DNA of 41,231 bases from Helicobacter marmotae (GCF_003364255.1 NZ_NXLR01000016.1:1-41231); one strand, 5' to 3'. Shown: positions 1 to 8,671, numbered from the stretch's first letter. Notes: a model not told the origin generated them from the letters alone. Program-made: numbers and translations.

Positions 1-183
1 AAGTGAGAGATTCACTTTTGACTTCACTCGTATTGCTTTGACTTTGATTTATAGAAGTGGGGGTTTGGGAGTGTTTTTGAGTATTGGAATGTTTTGTAGA
101 ATTGTTATGAGTAAGGGGAGATTCTAGCTTTGAGGTGCTACTATCCCCCCCCCCCCGCTAAAAGGTTTAAACGTTAATGGCAT
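1..183 (-). CDS. Partial, probably phase-variable gene (out of frame as sequenced; runs off the left edge)
   Basis: On the minus strand an ATG at 183-181 follows a strong GGAGG ribosome site that overlaps the last codons of the upstream gene. The peptide begins MPLTFKPFS and enters a run of 12 G (145-156). With 12 G the frame meets TAG after six more codons. The frame that would be reached with 10 or 13 G is open from the tract to the window edge, about 48 codons starting DSSTSKLESP and rich in Ser, Thr, Asn and Gln. That open frame has a TAG just upstream of the tract and no start of its own, so it can only be translated after a tract-length change. Function unknown. The stop-to-start distance of a few bases suggests translational coupling to the 187-1224 gene. 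The alternative is a sequencing error in the homopolymer. Confidence 0.6.
145..156 (-). repeat. Homopolymer tract, 12 G on the minus strand
   Basis: Twelve consecutive C on the plus strand, in a low-GC region, placed ten codons after a well-formed start. Tracts of this kind and length are the usual slipped-strand phase-variation elements of Helicobacter and Campylobacter. It is the only homopolymer of this length in the window. Confidence 0.85.
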
Positions 184-186
184 GGC

Positions 187-1224
187 TTACCTCCGGGTTT
201 GACAAAATGGATAAGATTTAACATTTTTAAGCTGCCCTTTAAAGGAAATCAGATCTTTATATATCGCCTTTTGCTTTGGTGGGCTTGCAAGATATATACT
301 CTCCTTGCTCAAGGCGGCAGCTTTATATATATTGCTCTCTTGCCAAGGAACATCACTTGATAAAGCCGCCTGCTCCCAAAGTATAAAATCCTCAAAAATA
401 TCAGCAATTGAGCTACCCTCATTGACAACAAAATTTTTCAAAATCATAGGATTACTTTGGAGGGCTTGGAGATAGTTACCTTGTGCGATCGTATTCTCTA
501 GCAATGTAGCTGCAATCTTATTTTGCTGGAGATAAAATCCCTTATCTAATAAAAATACAATCAACGTCGCCGCATCGGCACTCCCACTATGTGCGGAGAG
601 AAGCAGGGCATTAAGGGCACGCGTGTTTAAACCAGCCATAGCAAAATGCGCATACGCACCAACTAAAGAGAGACTATCCCTACTCTTTAGCGCTTGGCAA
701 AGCAATTTCTCCCCAAGGATGGCATGCACTTCAAGGCTAAGCAAAGGCTCTAAAGACTGATTTTCTATAGGCGTATGCCATATAAACTGCCCTGCCTTAT
801 GCTCTAAACCCTCTTGCATAAAGCCTATTTCTTCTTGTGCGATACGTTTGCAAGAGGGGCAGTCATCTTTTGCCTCACTTGATAGCTGCAACAAATATAA
901 CTTTGCTAAAGCAGATACATTCACAAGACTTGCTATCTCTTTGAGATTAGGGGTATCTTGGAGGTTTTTAAGGCTCATAGAGCGGGACTTACGAATGGAA
1001 TCTACAATCAAAGTAAGTGCCTTAGCTTCAGCATTGACCTCACTTTTTATTTTAAGCAAATCAGCAGGGAGCTTTGCATACCGATATTGCGCTTGTGTAA
1101 AACACTGCAAATTCCCGCCTAAAGTTGCCTTGCTTGTTTGGCTAAAGGCTTGGCGCATAAAGGATTCACTAAGATTCTGGGCATAGCAGAGCACACCTAA
1201 AGTTAAAAGTAAAATCCTCAGCAT
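187..1224 (-). CDS. Secreted/periplasmic protein of unknown function, possible Sel1-like repeats
   Basis: I do not recognise this 345-residue protein. Residues 1-15 (MLRILLLTLGVLCYA) form a clear Sec signal peptide, so it is exported. A CPSC motif near residue 122 could be a redox or metal pair. The second half (about residues 180-255) is alpha-helical and Ala/Leu rich, with short segments such as AHFAMAGLNTRALNALLLSA that resemble Sel1/TPR-type solenoid repeats; this is a weak resemblance. It lies 18 bp downstream of ychF at the distal end of the folD-ychF operon. Its terminal codons carry the ribosome site of the putative phase-variable gene that follows, so the two are probably co-expressed. 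Confidence 0.75.
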   Translation of the reverse strand: MLRILLLTLGVLCYAQNLSESFMRQAFSQTSKATLGGNLQCFTQAQYRYAKLPADLLKIKSEVNAEAKALTLIVDSIRKSRSMSLKNLQDTPNLKEIASLVNVSALAKLYLLQLSSEAKDDCPSCKRIAQEEIGFMQEGLEHKAGQFIWHTPIENQSLEPLLSLEVHAILGEKLLCQALKSRDSLSLVGAYAHFAMAGLNTRALNALLLSAHSGSADAATLIVFLLDKGFYLQQNKIAATLLENTIAQGNYLQALQSNPMILKNFVVNEGSSIADIFEDFILWEQAALSSDVPWQESNIYKAAALSKESIYLASPPKQKAIYKDLISFKGQLKNVKSYPFCQTRR

Positions 1225-1242
1225 ACCTGCCCCCCAAGCATT

Positions 1243-2343
1243 TTATACATTGAATCTAAAGTGCATTACATCGCCATCTTGCACGATATAATCCTTCCCC
1301 TCAACACGCATAGCCCCCGCTTCCTTTGCTTTCGCTTCACCGCCGTATTTAATAAAATCTGCATAGCTAATGCACTCTGCGCGGATAAAGCCCTTTTCAA
1401 AGTCTTTATGTATCACGCCTGCAGCCTTTGGGGCACTATCACCCTCTCTTATAGTCCATGCACGCACTTCTTTCACTCCAGCAGTAAAGTAGCTAATAAG
1501 CCCCAATCGCGCAAAGCCCTCTTTGATGATTTGCTCTAGCCCACTCTCCTTTGCCCCTAAAGATTCTAAAAATTCTGCTCTCTCATTATCCTCCATACCT
1601 ACCATTTCTTCTTCAATTTTGGCACAAAGTTTAATGGCTATCCCGCCATGTTTAGCCGCATATTCACGCACCTGCTGCACAAAAATGCTATCTTGTGCCA
1701 ATCCCTCTTCATCTACATTTGCACCATAAATCACTTCTTTATTGGTTAAGAATCTTAGCTCCTTATTGAGTGAAATAAAGGCTTCGCTCTCACGTTTGGG
1801 GAAGCTTCTAGCAGGTTTGGAAGATTCTAAATGTGCTAGAAGCTCTAAAGCTATGCTAAGGTTGGGATTTTCACCCTTTTTTGCTTTACTTTCTTTTTGA
1901 AGTTTTTCAACACGTTTATTGAGGCTTGCAATATCCGCAAAAAGCAGCTCAAGCTCGATAATCTCAATATCTAAAAGCGGATCGACCCGCCCCTCTACAT
2001 GCGTGATATTACTATCTTCAAAACATCGCACAATATGCAAAATAAGATCAGATTCTTTAATATTAGCAAGAAATTGATTCCCTAAGCCCTCGCCCTTGCT
2101 TGCCCCGCGTACAAGCCCAGCAATATCTACAAACTCTATCACAGAATGCTGAATCTTTTGGGGATTTACAATTTTAGCTAACTCATTTAGTCTTACATCG
2201 GGCACAGCCACAACAGCCTTATTGGGCTCAATGGTACAAAAGGGATAGTTTGCCGCTTCTGCATTTTGCGCTTTTGTTAAGGCATTAAAAGTCGTGGATT
2301 TGCCGACATTTGGCAAGCCCACAATACCTATTGATAAACCCAT
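1243..2343 (-). CDS. ychF: YchF/OLA1-family redox-regulated ATPase
   Basis: A 366-residue cytosolic P-loop protein of the Obg-related YchF family, which prefers ATP to GTP and binds ribosomes. Visible motifs: Walker A GLPNVGKST at residues 9-17, switch II DIAGLV near 73-78, and a non-canonical G4 region (NVDE in place of NKxD), the hallmark that shifts specificity to ATP. The C-terminal third is the TGS domain ending in DGDVMHFRFNV. Length is normal for bacterial YchF. It starts 1 bp after pepA ends, so it sits inside the operon. The order pepA-ychF agrees with what I recall of HP0570-HP0569 in H. pylori. Confidence 0.96.
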   Translation of the reverse strand: MGLSIGIVGLPNVGKSTTFNALTKAQNAEAANYPFCTIEPNKAVVAVPDVRLNELAKIVNPQKIQHSVIEFVDIAGLVRGASKGEGLGNQFLANIKESDLILHIVRCFEDSNITHVEGRVDPLLDIEIIELELLFADIASLNKRVEKLQKESKAKKGENPNLSIALELLAHLESSKPARSFPKRESEAFISLNKELRFLTNKEVIYGANVDEEGLAQDSIFVQQVREYAAKHGGIAIKLCAKIEEEMVGMEDNERAEFLESLGAKESGLEQIIKEGFARLGLISYFTAGVKEVRAWTIREGDSAPKAAGVIHKDFEKGFIRAECISYADFIKYGGEAKAKEAGAMRVEGKDYIVQDGDVMHFRFNV

Positions 2344-2344
2344 A

Positions 2345-3769
2345 TTATGCCTTCGCTTGAGAGAGGATAAACTCTACTCCCGCTCTCACACCTGCTCCGC
2401 TTGCCCCGCTTGGGTTAATATCCCACTCTTTTTCTACATATGCAGGACCAGCGATGTCAATATGTAGCCATTTTTGCTTATATTCTTCACGGATAAATTC
2501 ACTCAAAAAGAGCCCCGCGCTAATGGCTCCACCATAACGCGAAGTAGAGACATTGCATACATCAGCAATTTTAGATTCTATAAGTTTTTTGATATGGCGA
2601 TTAAAGGGGAGCTCTGCCATAAGTTCTCCGCTTTTTTCTGCGGCTTTGCCAAATTGCTCCTTAAGCCTTGCATTATGCCCCATAATGCCGCTTGTGTATT
2701 CACCAAGTGCTACCACACAAGCCCCTGTCAAAGTTGCAAAGTCAATCAAAATATCAGGGTTTAAATCCTGTGCATAGCTTAAGCAATCCGCCAGCACCAA
2801 GCGCCCCTCTGCGTCTGTGTTACGCACTTCTATAGTTTTACCCTCTCTGCTATAAAGCACATCATCGGGCTTATAGGCATTGCCTCCTATCATATTTTCA
2901 GCTGCGCCTACAATCGCATGTACTTCTATATTTGCCCCAAGCTGTGCTATAGCTTTAATAATGCCCATAACCGCACAACCCCCGCTTTTATCTGCTTTCA
3001 TCGTTACCATATAATCTGCAGGCTTAAGTGACAAACCACCGCAATCATAAGTCAAACCCTTGCCCACAAGCACAATGCGCTTTTTGGCATTTTTAGGTTT
3101 ATAGCTTAAATGTATCAGACGAGGGGGGTTAGTCGAAGCGGCATTTACAGCTAAAAATGCACCCATTTTTTCTCTCTCTAAATCGCCCTCATCAAGTATT
3201 TTGCACTCTATATGAGCTATATCTTTGCTTATTTGCTTCGCATATTTAGCAAGATATTTAGGCGTAGCAACTTGAGGGATAGTATTAATAAGCTCGCGCA
3301 CGTCATTGATATTGCAAGAGAGAATCTGCGCCTTTTGCAATAGTAATTCTCCATCTTTTAGCTCACCCTTACTATCAAGCAATATAAGCTCCTTAAGACG
3401 CAAAGAGGGCTTCTTAGTTTTATAGCTTATATGCTCATAATGCCCACATAATGCTCCTAAAAAGAACGCATAAACCCTCTCATTATCCATTTTACCCTGC
3501 AAGTGAATATATACATTCTCATAAGGCAATGCCTTAAAATACCTAATCGCATTTGCCCCCGCTTCTCTTATGCAATCTACCTCAAAAGCCTCTAAACATA
3601 CAAGGAGGGTGTGCGTCTGCTGGATAAAAAACCTCCCCTCCCCCTCAAAGCCAAAAGGCTTGCATACCTTTGCATATGCGGATTTGCTAAAGGCACTCTT
3701 TGGCAGAAGCACTATATTCGCACTTGCTTTGAGTGCTTTGTTTTGTGTTTTTGCAATACTTATTTTCAT
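2345..3769 (-). CDS. pepA: Leucyl aminopeptidase (M17, PepA)
   Basis: A 474-residue M17 metallo-aminopeptidase that removes N-terminal residues from peptides in the cytosol using two metal ions. The catalytic half holds the signature NTDAEGRL at residues 317-324 (metal ligands Asp319 and Glu321, catalytic Arg323). Upstream are Lys237 and Asp242 in VGKGLTYDCGG and Asp260 in MKADKSGG, all at the expected spacing. The N-terminal half (1-165) is the less conserved hexamer-interface domain. The gene is packed between dedA-like and ychF with gaps of only 1-2 bp, so it is translated from the shared operon message. In H. pylori this enzyme is a noted allosteric aminopeptidase; that regulation is not readable here. 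Confidence 0.96.
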   Translation of the reverse strand: MKISIAKTQNKALKASANIVLLPKSAFSKSAYAKVCKPFGFEGEGRFFIQQTHTLLVCLEAFEVDCIREAGANAIRYFKALPYENVYIHLQGKMDNERVYAFFLGALCGHYEHISYKTKKPSLRLKELILLDSKGELKDGELLLQKAQILSCNINDVRELINTIPQVATPKYLAKYAKQISKDIAHIECKILDEGDLEREKMGAFLAVNAASTNPPRLIHLSYKPKNAKKRIVLVGKGLTYDCGGLSLKPADYMVTMKADKSGGCAVMGIIKAIAQLGANIEVHAIVGAAENMIGGNAYKPDDVLYSREGKTIEVRNTDAEGRLVLADCLSYAQDLNPDILIDFATLTGACVVALGEYTSGIMGHNARLKEQFGKAAEKSGELMAELPFNRHIKKLIESKIADVCNVSTSRYGGAISAGLFLSEFIREEYKQKWLHIDIAGPAYVEKEWDINPSGASGAGVRAGVEFILSQAKA

Positions 3770-3771
3770 AT

Positions 3772-4539
3772 CTACTCCTTAAAATGAACTTTCTCTTTAC
3801 CCTTATCCTTAAAGTCGCGCTCCATTTTTGCTATTTTTTTATCAACCTTTTTGGTTTGAGAATGAAAATACCACCACACCCCTCCAGCAATACAAATAGC
3901 AAGAGGGATAAGCAAATAAGGATGGTCTTTAAACCAATCAAGCACGACAAAAATCTCTTCCCCAAAATACCAAGTCAAAAGAATAGTAATCCCCGCCCAC
4001 ACTTGCGCACTTAGGAAGTTGATAAATGCAAATTTGGGGCTGCTATAGCGCGTCGTGCCTATACTCATAGGGATAATAGTACGCATACCATACATATAAC
4101 GTTGGATAAAAATAATGGGCCAGCCGTATTTTTTCAAAAGTAAGTGTGCAAGGGCAAACTTGCGTTTTTGAGAAGTGAATTCCTCTTGGATTCTCCTGCG
4201 GTTTAAACGCCCTATGTAGAAATAAATCTGATCCCCAACAAATCCGCCCAAACCAGCGACAAAAATCGCTAAAAGTAAATTCATTTTCTCATCATGCACA
4301 GCAAGTCCGGCAAAAATCAGCCCTAATTCTCCCTCTAAAATCCCCCAAAAAAACAAAATGACATAACCCCAATCTTCTACATATTGCTCCCATAAATGCG
4401 TAATAAATGCTTCTAATGAAAAGCCCGAATTTCTATAAAGAATAAAAAGCCCTATACATAATACAAGCACCAAACTCCATATAAAAATACCTTTAGGATT
4501 ATTTTTAAGGGCAAATGTGATTTTCTGCCAAAGATTCAT
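3772..4539 (-). CDS. DedA-family (VTT domain) inner-membrane protein
   Basis: A 255-residue polytopic membrane protein of the DedA/SNARE-associated family. Several hydrophobic segments are visible (around 18-35, 58-85, 88-108, 165-190 and 205-225). Family signatures include GFVGDQIYFYIGR and, further on, RYMYGMRTIIPMSIG, the Arg-containing re-entrant region thought to matter for lipid translocation. The C-terminus is a Lys-rich cytoplasmic tail. Members are proposed to flip lipids such as undecaprenyl phosphate or phosphatidylethanolamine; which substrate applies cannot be told from sequence. Its ATG overlaps the apt stop by one base (TAATG), which indicates translational coupling. A protein at the same place exists in H. 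pylori (HP0571 as I recall). Confidence 0.9.
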   Translation of the reverse strand: MNLWQKITFALKNNPKGIFIWSLVLVLCIGLFILYRNSGFSLEAFITHLWEQYVEDWGYVILFFWGILEGELGLIFAGLAVHDEKMNLLLAIFVAGLGGFVGDQIYFYIGRLNRRRIQEEFTSQKRKFALAHLLLKKYGWPIIFIQRYMYGMRTIIPMSIGTTRYSSPKFAFINFLSAQVWAGITILLTWYFGEEIFVVLDWFKDHPYLLIPLAICIAGGVWWYFHSQTKKVDKKIAKMERDFKDKGKEKVHFKE

Positions 4540-5075
4540 TATTTTTCCTCATAATCTACAATGCTAAAGACGCTTGTGGGGGCAAGCTTTTGCTCCCCTC
4601 CTAAGCCTTTGAGGTTAATTAAAAATGCCGCTTCTATACATTGTGCGCCCATAGATTCTAAAAGCTTGATACTCGCCTCTGCTGTGCCGCCTGTAGCTAT
4701 CAAATCATCAACAAGCACCACTCTTGCCTCTGCCTTGCCTCTGAGTGCATCGATATGAATCTCCACTTCATCAAAGCCATATTCAAGGCTATATTTTCCG
4801 CTCATGGTAGTATAAGGCAGTTTGCCCTTTTTACGTATGGGGATAAAGCCCACCCCCAAGGCATAGCTAAGGGCTGCACCAAAGATAAAACCTCTAGCCT
4901 CAATGCTGGCTACAAAATCTATATGCTCATTTTGATAACGTTGCCTCAATAATTCAATGACTTCATGGAATATCTCTCCATCGCCTATGAGGGTTGTTAT
5001 ATCACGGAAGATAATACCGGGCTTTGGGTAGTCATATATGGCTCGTATAGAATCTGCTATCTTTTGTTTATCCAT
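4539..5075 (-). CDS. apt: Adenine phosphoribosyltransferase
   Basis: A 178-residue cytosolic purine-salvage enzyme that makes AMP from adenine and PRPP. The PRPP-binding loop VVLVDDLIATGGTAEA lies at residues 119-134, with the two acidic residues Asp123 and Asp124. The upstream ARGFIFG segment (60-66) contributes to base recognition. Length and motif order are typical of the type I family. The start is preceded by a GGAG ribosome site about 7 bases upstream. It sits in the operon between the small coiled-coil protein and the dedA-like gene. Confidence 0.96.
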   Translation of the reverse strand: MDKQKIADSIRAIYDYPKPGIIFRDITTLIGDGEIFHEVIELLRQRYQNEHIDFVASIEARGFIFGAALSYALGVGFIPIRKKGKLPYTTMSGKYSLEYGFDEVEIHIDALRGKAEARVVLVDDLIATGGTAEASIKLLESMGAQCIEAAFLINLKGLGGEQKLAPTSVFSIVDYEEK

Positions 5076-5106
5076 TTTTTCTCCTATTTCCTCAATGCTA
5101 GATTTC

Positions 5107-5451
5107 CTAGAGTAATGCCTCGATTTTTTGCTCTAAGTCTTTAATGCGAGCTTTATATTTGTCAGTTTCGATTCTATATTGAGAATTGCGCGATTTTAAG
5201 ACTTTAACTTCATTTTTAAGCGCATTCATCTCTTGGGTGAGTATGTCAATATTACCTAATGCCCTTTGCAGCTGAAGTTGATGTTTGCGAATTAAAATCT
5301 CCGCTTCATTAAGGGTAAGCTTCATCGCAGCAGAATTACGTTCTTCTTTTTGGGCTACTGAGCGATAAAAAAATGTCCGCACAAGCATATAAAGCACAAA
5401 TAAAATAAAGCCCGTTAAGAAAAACCATTGTGCGATAAATGTTCCTCCCAT
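5107..5451 (-). CDS. Small membrane-anchored coiled-coil protein, unknown function
   Basis: A 114-residue protein with one hydrophobic segment at about residues 6-26 (WFFLTGFILFVLYMLVRTFF) followed by a basic stretch. A long charged helix with heptad character then runs to the C-terminus (about 45-112, ending DLEQKIEALL). The topology suggests an N-terminal inner-membrane anchor with a cytoplasmic coiled coil; orientation is inferred from the Arg residues after the segment. It lies 13 bp after rpiB and 31 bp before apt, in the same position as the hypothetical HP0573 in H. pylori as I recall. No function can be assigned. Confidence 0.85.
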   Translation of the reverse strand: MGGTFIAQWFFLTGFILFVLYMLVRTFFYRSVAQKEERNSAAMKLTLNEAEILIRKHQLQLQRALGNIDILTQEMNALKNEVKVLKSRNSQYRIETDKYKARIKDLEQKIEALL

Positions 5452-5464
5452 TGCCTACTCCTTT

Positions 5465-5911
5465 TTAATCTTGCATAGTTTCTAGCTTTTGCACACGCAA
5501 AAGATGTCTGCCGCCTTCAAAATCATAATCTACAAACGCTTCAAGGATAGATTCCACTTCGCCCACTCCGCTGATACGCTCACCCAAACAAAGCACATTG
5601 GCATTATTATGTGCGCGTGCCATTTTCGCCATATATGAATCAGTGCAACATGCAGCACGAATATGTTTAAAACGATTTGCAGCAATGCTCATTCCAATTC
5701 CACTTCCACAAATCAAAATCCCCCTATCCTGCTCATTTTGTATCGCTTGACATACCTTTTTAGCATAATCAGGGTAATCTACTCTCTGCGTATCTTTAGG
5801 CGCTAAATCCACAACTCTAAAGCCCCTTTGCTCCAAAAATGTGATCACAAATGCTTTGAGAGAGAGTCCTGCGTGATCTGTGCCAATAAAATATGTTATA
5901 TCTTTCATCAC
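5465..5911 (-). CDS. rpiB: Ribose-5-phosphate isomerase B
   Basis: A 148-residue RpiB/LacAB-family sugar isomerase that interconverts ribose 5-phosphate and ribulose 5-phosphate in the non-oxidative pentose phosphate pathway. Visible active-site elements are the N-terminal GTDHAG at 10-15, CGSGIGMS at 68-75 containing the catalytic Cys68, and ARAHNNANVLCLG around 99-111 containing His101. A Cys at the CGSGIG position favours RpiB. H. pylori annotations long called the equivalent gene lacA/galactoside acetyltransferase-like, which the sequence does not support. Located 18 bp downstream of lepB in the operon. Confidence 0.95.
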   Translation of the reverse strand: MMKDITYFIGTDHAGLSLKAFVITFLEQRGFRVVDLAPKDTQRVDYPDYAKKVCQAIQNEQDRGILICGSGIGMSIAANRFKHIRAACCTDSYMAKMARAHNNANVLCLGERISGVGEVESILEAFVDYDFEGGRHLLRVQKLETMQD

Positions 5912-5929
5912 TCACCTTATGTATTTGCC

Positions 5930-6952
5930 CTACTTGCTTTTTGGCATTGCTTCCATTAGTGCCTCTTCAAGCATATCTACACTCTTAAACATTCTATCCC
6001 AGCGGATCGTATAGCGCTTAGTCTTATCCTCATCAGCGAGGGCTTCTTGGCTATTTGCTTGATTGATACTGAAGTATATAAACCACGGCTGACCGATGAT
6101 ATTACTATAGGGCACACTCCCCCAAAATCGTGAATCAAGGCTATTATTGCGATTATCACCTATCATAAAAAACTCATCATCTGCAATTTTTTTATAAAAT
6201 ATATCACCCTCAAGCTTTGTCATCGCACTCATTATCACGCCATTTTTCATATCTGTATAGGCAAGGTTTTTATCCTCAATAAAAGATTCTATACCCTCAG
6301 AGCTATATACCCTACTCCATAAATCACACTCTATACCCCTATCTCCGCTATTGGTATCGCCCTTTCCCTCAACGCATACCTTTTGATAGAGTTTGCCCTC
6401 TTTATCTGCGAAGTAATATTCTCTGCTATATGGGGTTTTATAAAATACACTTTGATAGGAAATGCCCGGATGCTCTGCCATATAAGGGTCTTTGACGAAA
6501 AGCTTGCCTAGTCTTTGCACGATAATATGTGAAGAATAATGGCTTTTTACATATTCATCGCCCTCAAATGGGTGCAAATACAAGCCATCTTTATCAAAAA
6601 TCACTTCATCACCGCCCACGGCAAAGGTGCGCTTCACATAATAAGTCTTCTCTAAATGTGGAGGGATAAACACCACTACATCGCCTCTTTGTGGGCGACT
6701 CCCCTCTAGTAAATGCCCATTACCCCTAAAATCTGGCAACACATTCACTTCAAGCCATGGGATACGAGGCGTGGGTATGCCATAGCTAAACTTCTTAACA
6801 AACAAAAAGTCTCCCTCCAAAAGCGTGCCCACCATAGAACGAGTAGGGATAACAAACGCCTGCATAATAAAAAATATCAACACAAGGACTATAATAATCG
6901 TGCCACTCCAGCTTGAAGTGAAAGCCCACAGGGCATTAAAAAATCTTTTCAT
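5930..6952 (-). CDS. lepB: Signal peptidase I (leader peptidase)
   Basis: A 340-residue type I signal peptidase that cleaves Sec and Tat signal peptides at the outer face of the inner membrane. One transmembrane segment (about 17-35) is followed by the catalytic motif IPTRSM with nucleophile Ser39 and by the general base Lys107 in [14 protein letters not shown]. The [14 protein letters not shown] box (box E) lies near residue 266. It is somewhat longer than H. pylori LepB (about 290 residues as I recall), the extra length being in the loop between the Lys and box E. The start overlaps the folD stop by 4 bases (ATGA). It would process the many exported proteins encoded here, including the SecDF-dependent ones. 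Confidence 0.96.
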   Translation of the reverse strand: MKRFFNALWAFTSSWSGTIIIVLVLIFFIMQAFVIPTRSMVGTLLEGDFLFVKKFSYGIPTPRIPWLEVNVLPDFRGNGHLLEGSRPQRGDVVVFIPPHLEKTYYVKRTFAVGGDEVIFDKDGLYLHPFEGDEYVKSHYSSHIIVQRLGKLFVKDPYMAEHPGISYQSVFYKTPYSREYYFADKEGKLYQKVCVEGKGDTNSGDRGIECDLWSRVYSSEGIESFIEDKNLAYTDMKNGVIMSAMTKLEGDIFYKKIADDEFFMIGDNRNNSLDSRFWGSVPYSNIIGQPWFIYFSINQANSQEALADEDKTKRYTIRWDRMFKSVDMLEEALMEAMPKSK

Positions 6953-7809
6953 CTTGCTTCCTTCTTCTCTAATCGATAAAGTGCGGCTTTACAGGTGTTT
7001 TGCAATAATGCAGCAATCGTCATTGGTCCTACACCTCCGGGCACGGGAGTAATAAAGCTAGCCTTTTTTGCAACAGGCTCAAAATCCACATCACCGACTA
7101 TGCCTCCTGATTCTAAGCGATTGATACCAATATCCACAACAACCGCACCTGTTTTAATCATATCTGCTTTAATCAAGCCGGGCTTGCCTACGCCTACGCA
7201 TACAATATCCGCCCCTCTTGTGTAAGCCCCCACATCGCGGGTAAGAATATGGCAGCAGCTCACACTCGCCCCCGCATTTAGCATTAAAGCACTTAGGGGC
7301 TTACCTACGATATTACTCATACCCACCATTACCACATCTTTACCACTAGGATTAATCTCATAATGGCTAAGAAGTCTCATCACTCCTAGAGGAGTAGCAG
7401 GCGCAAAGGTCTCTACATTAGCCACAAGACGCCCAAGATTAAAGGGGTGAAATCCATCGACATCTTTTTTAGGGTCAATGCACTCAAGCACTTTAGCAGT
7501 TTGAATATGCGGAGGCAGGGGGAGCTGGACTAATATACCATCGATATTGGGATTATCATTAAGGTTTCTAATCACAGAGAGAAGCTCCTCTTCTGTAATG
7601 GTGGAGGGCATTTCATGGGTCAAGGAGTAAATCCCCACGCGTTTGCAAGCCTTAGCTTTCATCTGCACATACGCACAACTCGCTGGATTATTCCCTACTA
7701 AAATCACCGCCAAACCGGGAGTGATGCCATTATGGGAAAGTGTGCTGATGTCTTTAGCTAAGCTATTTTCAATCTCCGCACTAAGTGATTTACCATCAAG
7801 CAATGTCAT
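6949..7809 (-). CDS. folD: Bifunctional methylenetetrahydrofolate dehydrogenase/cyclohydrolase
   Basis: A 286-residue cytosolic enzyme converting 5,10-methylene-THF to 10-formyl-THF in two steps, supplying purine and formyl-Met synthesis. Catalytic Tyr47 and Lys51 sit in [12 protein letters not shown]. The QLPLPPH signature is near 114-120 and the C-terminal [10 protein letters not shown] signature near 259-268. The dinucleotide-binding part contains GMSNIVGKP (about 163-171). It is the first gene of the operon that runs to the left edge. It is transcribed away from the cytochrome gene from a 64-bp shared promoter region, with an AAAGG ribosome site. Confidence 0.96.
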   Translation of the reverse strand: MTLLDGKSLSAEIENSLAKDISTLSHNGITPGLAVILVGNNPASCAYVQMKAKACKRVGIYSLTHEMPSTITEEELLSVIRNLNDNPNIDGILVQLPLPPHIQTAKVLECIDPKKDVDGFHPFNLGRLVANVETFAPATPLGVMRLLSHYEINPSGKDVVMVGMSNIVGKPLSALMLNAGASVSCCHILTRDVGAYTRGADIVCVGVGKPGLIKADMIKTGAVVVDIGINRLESGGIVGDVDFEPVAKKASFITPVPGGVGPMTIAALLQNTCKAALYRLEKKEAR

Positions 7810-7838
7810 TTTGAAACCTTTGTGATTGTGCTTTTGGT

Positions 7839-7846
7839 ATTATAAT
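7839..7846. promoter_or_regulatory. Overlapping divergent -10 elements for folD and the cytochrome c gene
   Basis: The self-complementary core ATTATAAT reads TATAAT on both strands: plus strand at 7841-7846 for the cytochrome gene (start 7874) and minus strand at 7839-7844 for the folD operon (start 7809). Both are at a workable distance from their genes. Neither has a convincing -35, which is usual for Helicobacter sigma-80 promoters. Confidence 0.6.
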
Positions 7847-7873
7847 ATAAGATATTAAAGTTAAAGAGGATTT

Positions 7874-8206
7874 ATGAAGAAAAAACTCATGCTGCTTACC
7901 ATAGTAATAGCCTCTCTTATGGGAGAGCAAAAGCAAGCAATGGAGGAAAATGAATATGGTAAAAACCTCTATGAAAATCCAAGGGGCATAGCGTGCAATA
8001 AATGCCATGGCGATAAAGGGCAGGGAGGCATAATCGCAAAGTATAAACATAAGGGCATAGAGAAGTCCCTTGTCGCCCCACGTATCAATAATATCGACTT
8101 TAGCACTTTCTCACAAGCTCTTCATAGACAAAAGGGTGTTATGCCTATGTATTATCTCACTGATGAGGAGATAAAGGCTATGTATATCTATCTCTATCGC
8201 CCATAA
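7874..8206 (+). CDS. Small monohaem c-type cytochrome (periplasmic)
   Basis: A 110-residue exported protein. An N-terminal signal peptide (MKKKLMLLTIVIASLMG) is followed by a single haem-attachment motif CNKCH at residues 41-45 within GIACNKCHGDKGQGG, typical of class I cytochromes. The axial Met is probably Met90 or Met92 in KGVMPMYYLT, followed by the usual C-terminal helix (TDEEIKAMYIYLYRP). It would shuttle electrons in the periplasm; its partner oxidase or reductase is not in the window. An AAAGAGGA ribosome site precedes the ATG. It is a single-gene unit divergent from folD and followed by the repeat-rich gap. Confidence 0.9.
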   Translation: MKKKLMLLTIVIASLMGEQKQAMEENEYGKNLYENPRGIACNKCHGDKGQGGIIAKYKHKGIEKSLVAPRINNIDFSTFSQALHRQKGVMPMYYLTDEEIKAMYIYLYRP

Positions 8207-8242
8207 TCAAGCTTATTTTTGTATTTTATAGCCCAAGTCTCC

Positions 8243-8449
8243 TTAAATTAGTTCCATTGAATTGCTCTCTTGACTTGAAGCAAAAGTAATCCTATAGCCC
8301 TTATACTTCTTATGGGTATCTTCTTGCAAGCAAATCTCAAAGTCTCTATGTATCATCTCTCTTGTTGCCTCTTTTTTACTTTGCGTGGTTTTAGAATCTG
8401 TGCCATCTCTGGCATAAATCGTCCCTAAAGCAAAGAAACTCTTTTGGAA
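8243..8449 (-). pseudogene. Coding remnant without a start (unknown protein C-terminus)
   Basis: The minus strand has 68 open codons ending in TAA, beginning after an in-frame TGA with no usable start. The peptide (for example FALGTIYARDGTDSKTT and, later, KKYKGYRITFASSQ) has a balanced, protein-like composition, unlike the repeat-derived frames next to it. I infer that it is the 3' end of a gene whose upstream part has been lost or replaced by the repeat cluster. The original family is not recognised; a chance open frame is possible. Confidence 0.35.
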
Positions 8450-8536
8450 TCACTAGAAACTCTGATAAGGGGTGAATAATTGCTTTTGGCTTTCTGTGAA
8501 TCATTGCTTTTTGGATTTCTAGTAAATGTTGTTAGT

Positions 8537-8626
8537 TTGTCATTCTGAGCTTGAGAATCAAGCGAAGAATCTCTCTTAGCGACTAGTGATTCCTTTAGAG
8601 ATTCTTCGCTTCGCTCAGAATGACAA
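8537..8626. repeat. Hairpin-pair repeat, copy A
   Basis: Two inverted arms. The plus-oriented arm (8537-8574) is TTGTCATTCTGA, then inner stem GCTTGA-gaa-TCAAGC, then GAAGAATCTCT. The minus-oriented arm (8597-8626) reads on its own strand ATTCT-GA-GC-gaa-GC-GA-AGAAT. The arms are separated by a linker containing CTAGTGAT. The whole unit is itself an inverted repeat with TTGTCATTCTGAG ends. Confidence 0.85.
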
Positions 8627-8671
8627 AGTAATTTCCCCTGTAAGGTAGTTTTATCTTGTGGGTTGGACTTG

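Noticed and set aside
848-1186. Plus-strand open frame opposite the exported-protein gene, one of many antisense frames in the window
   Set aside because: It is fully antisense to a gene with a signal peptide and operon context, has no ribosome site, and its composition reflects complementary codons.
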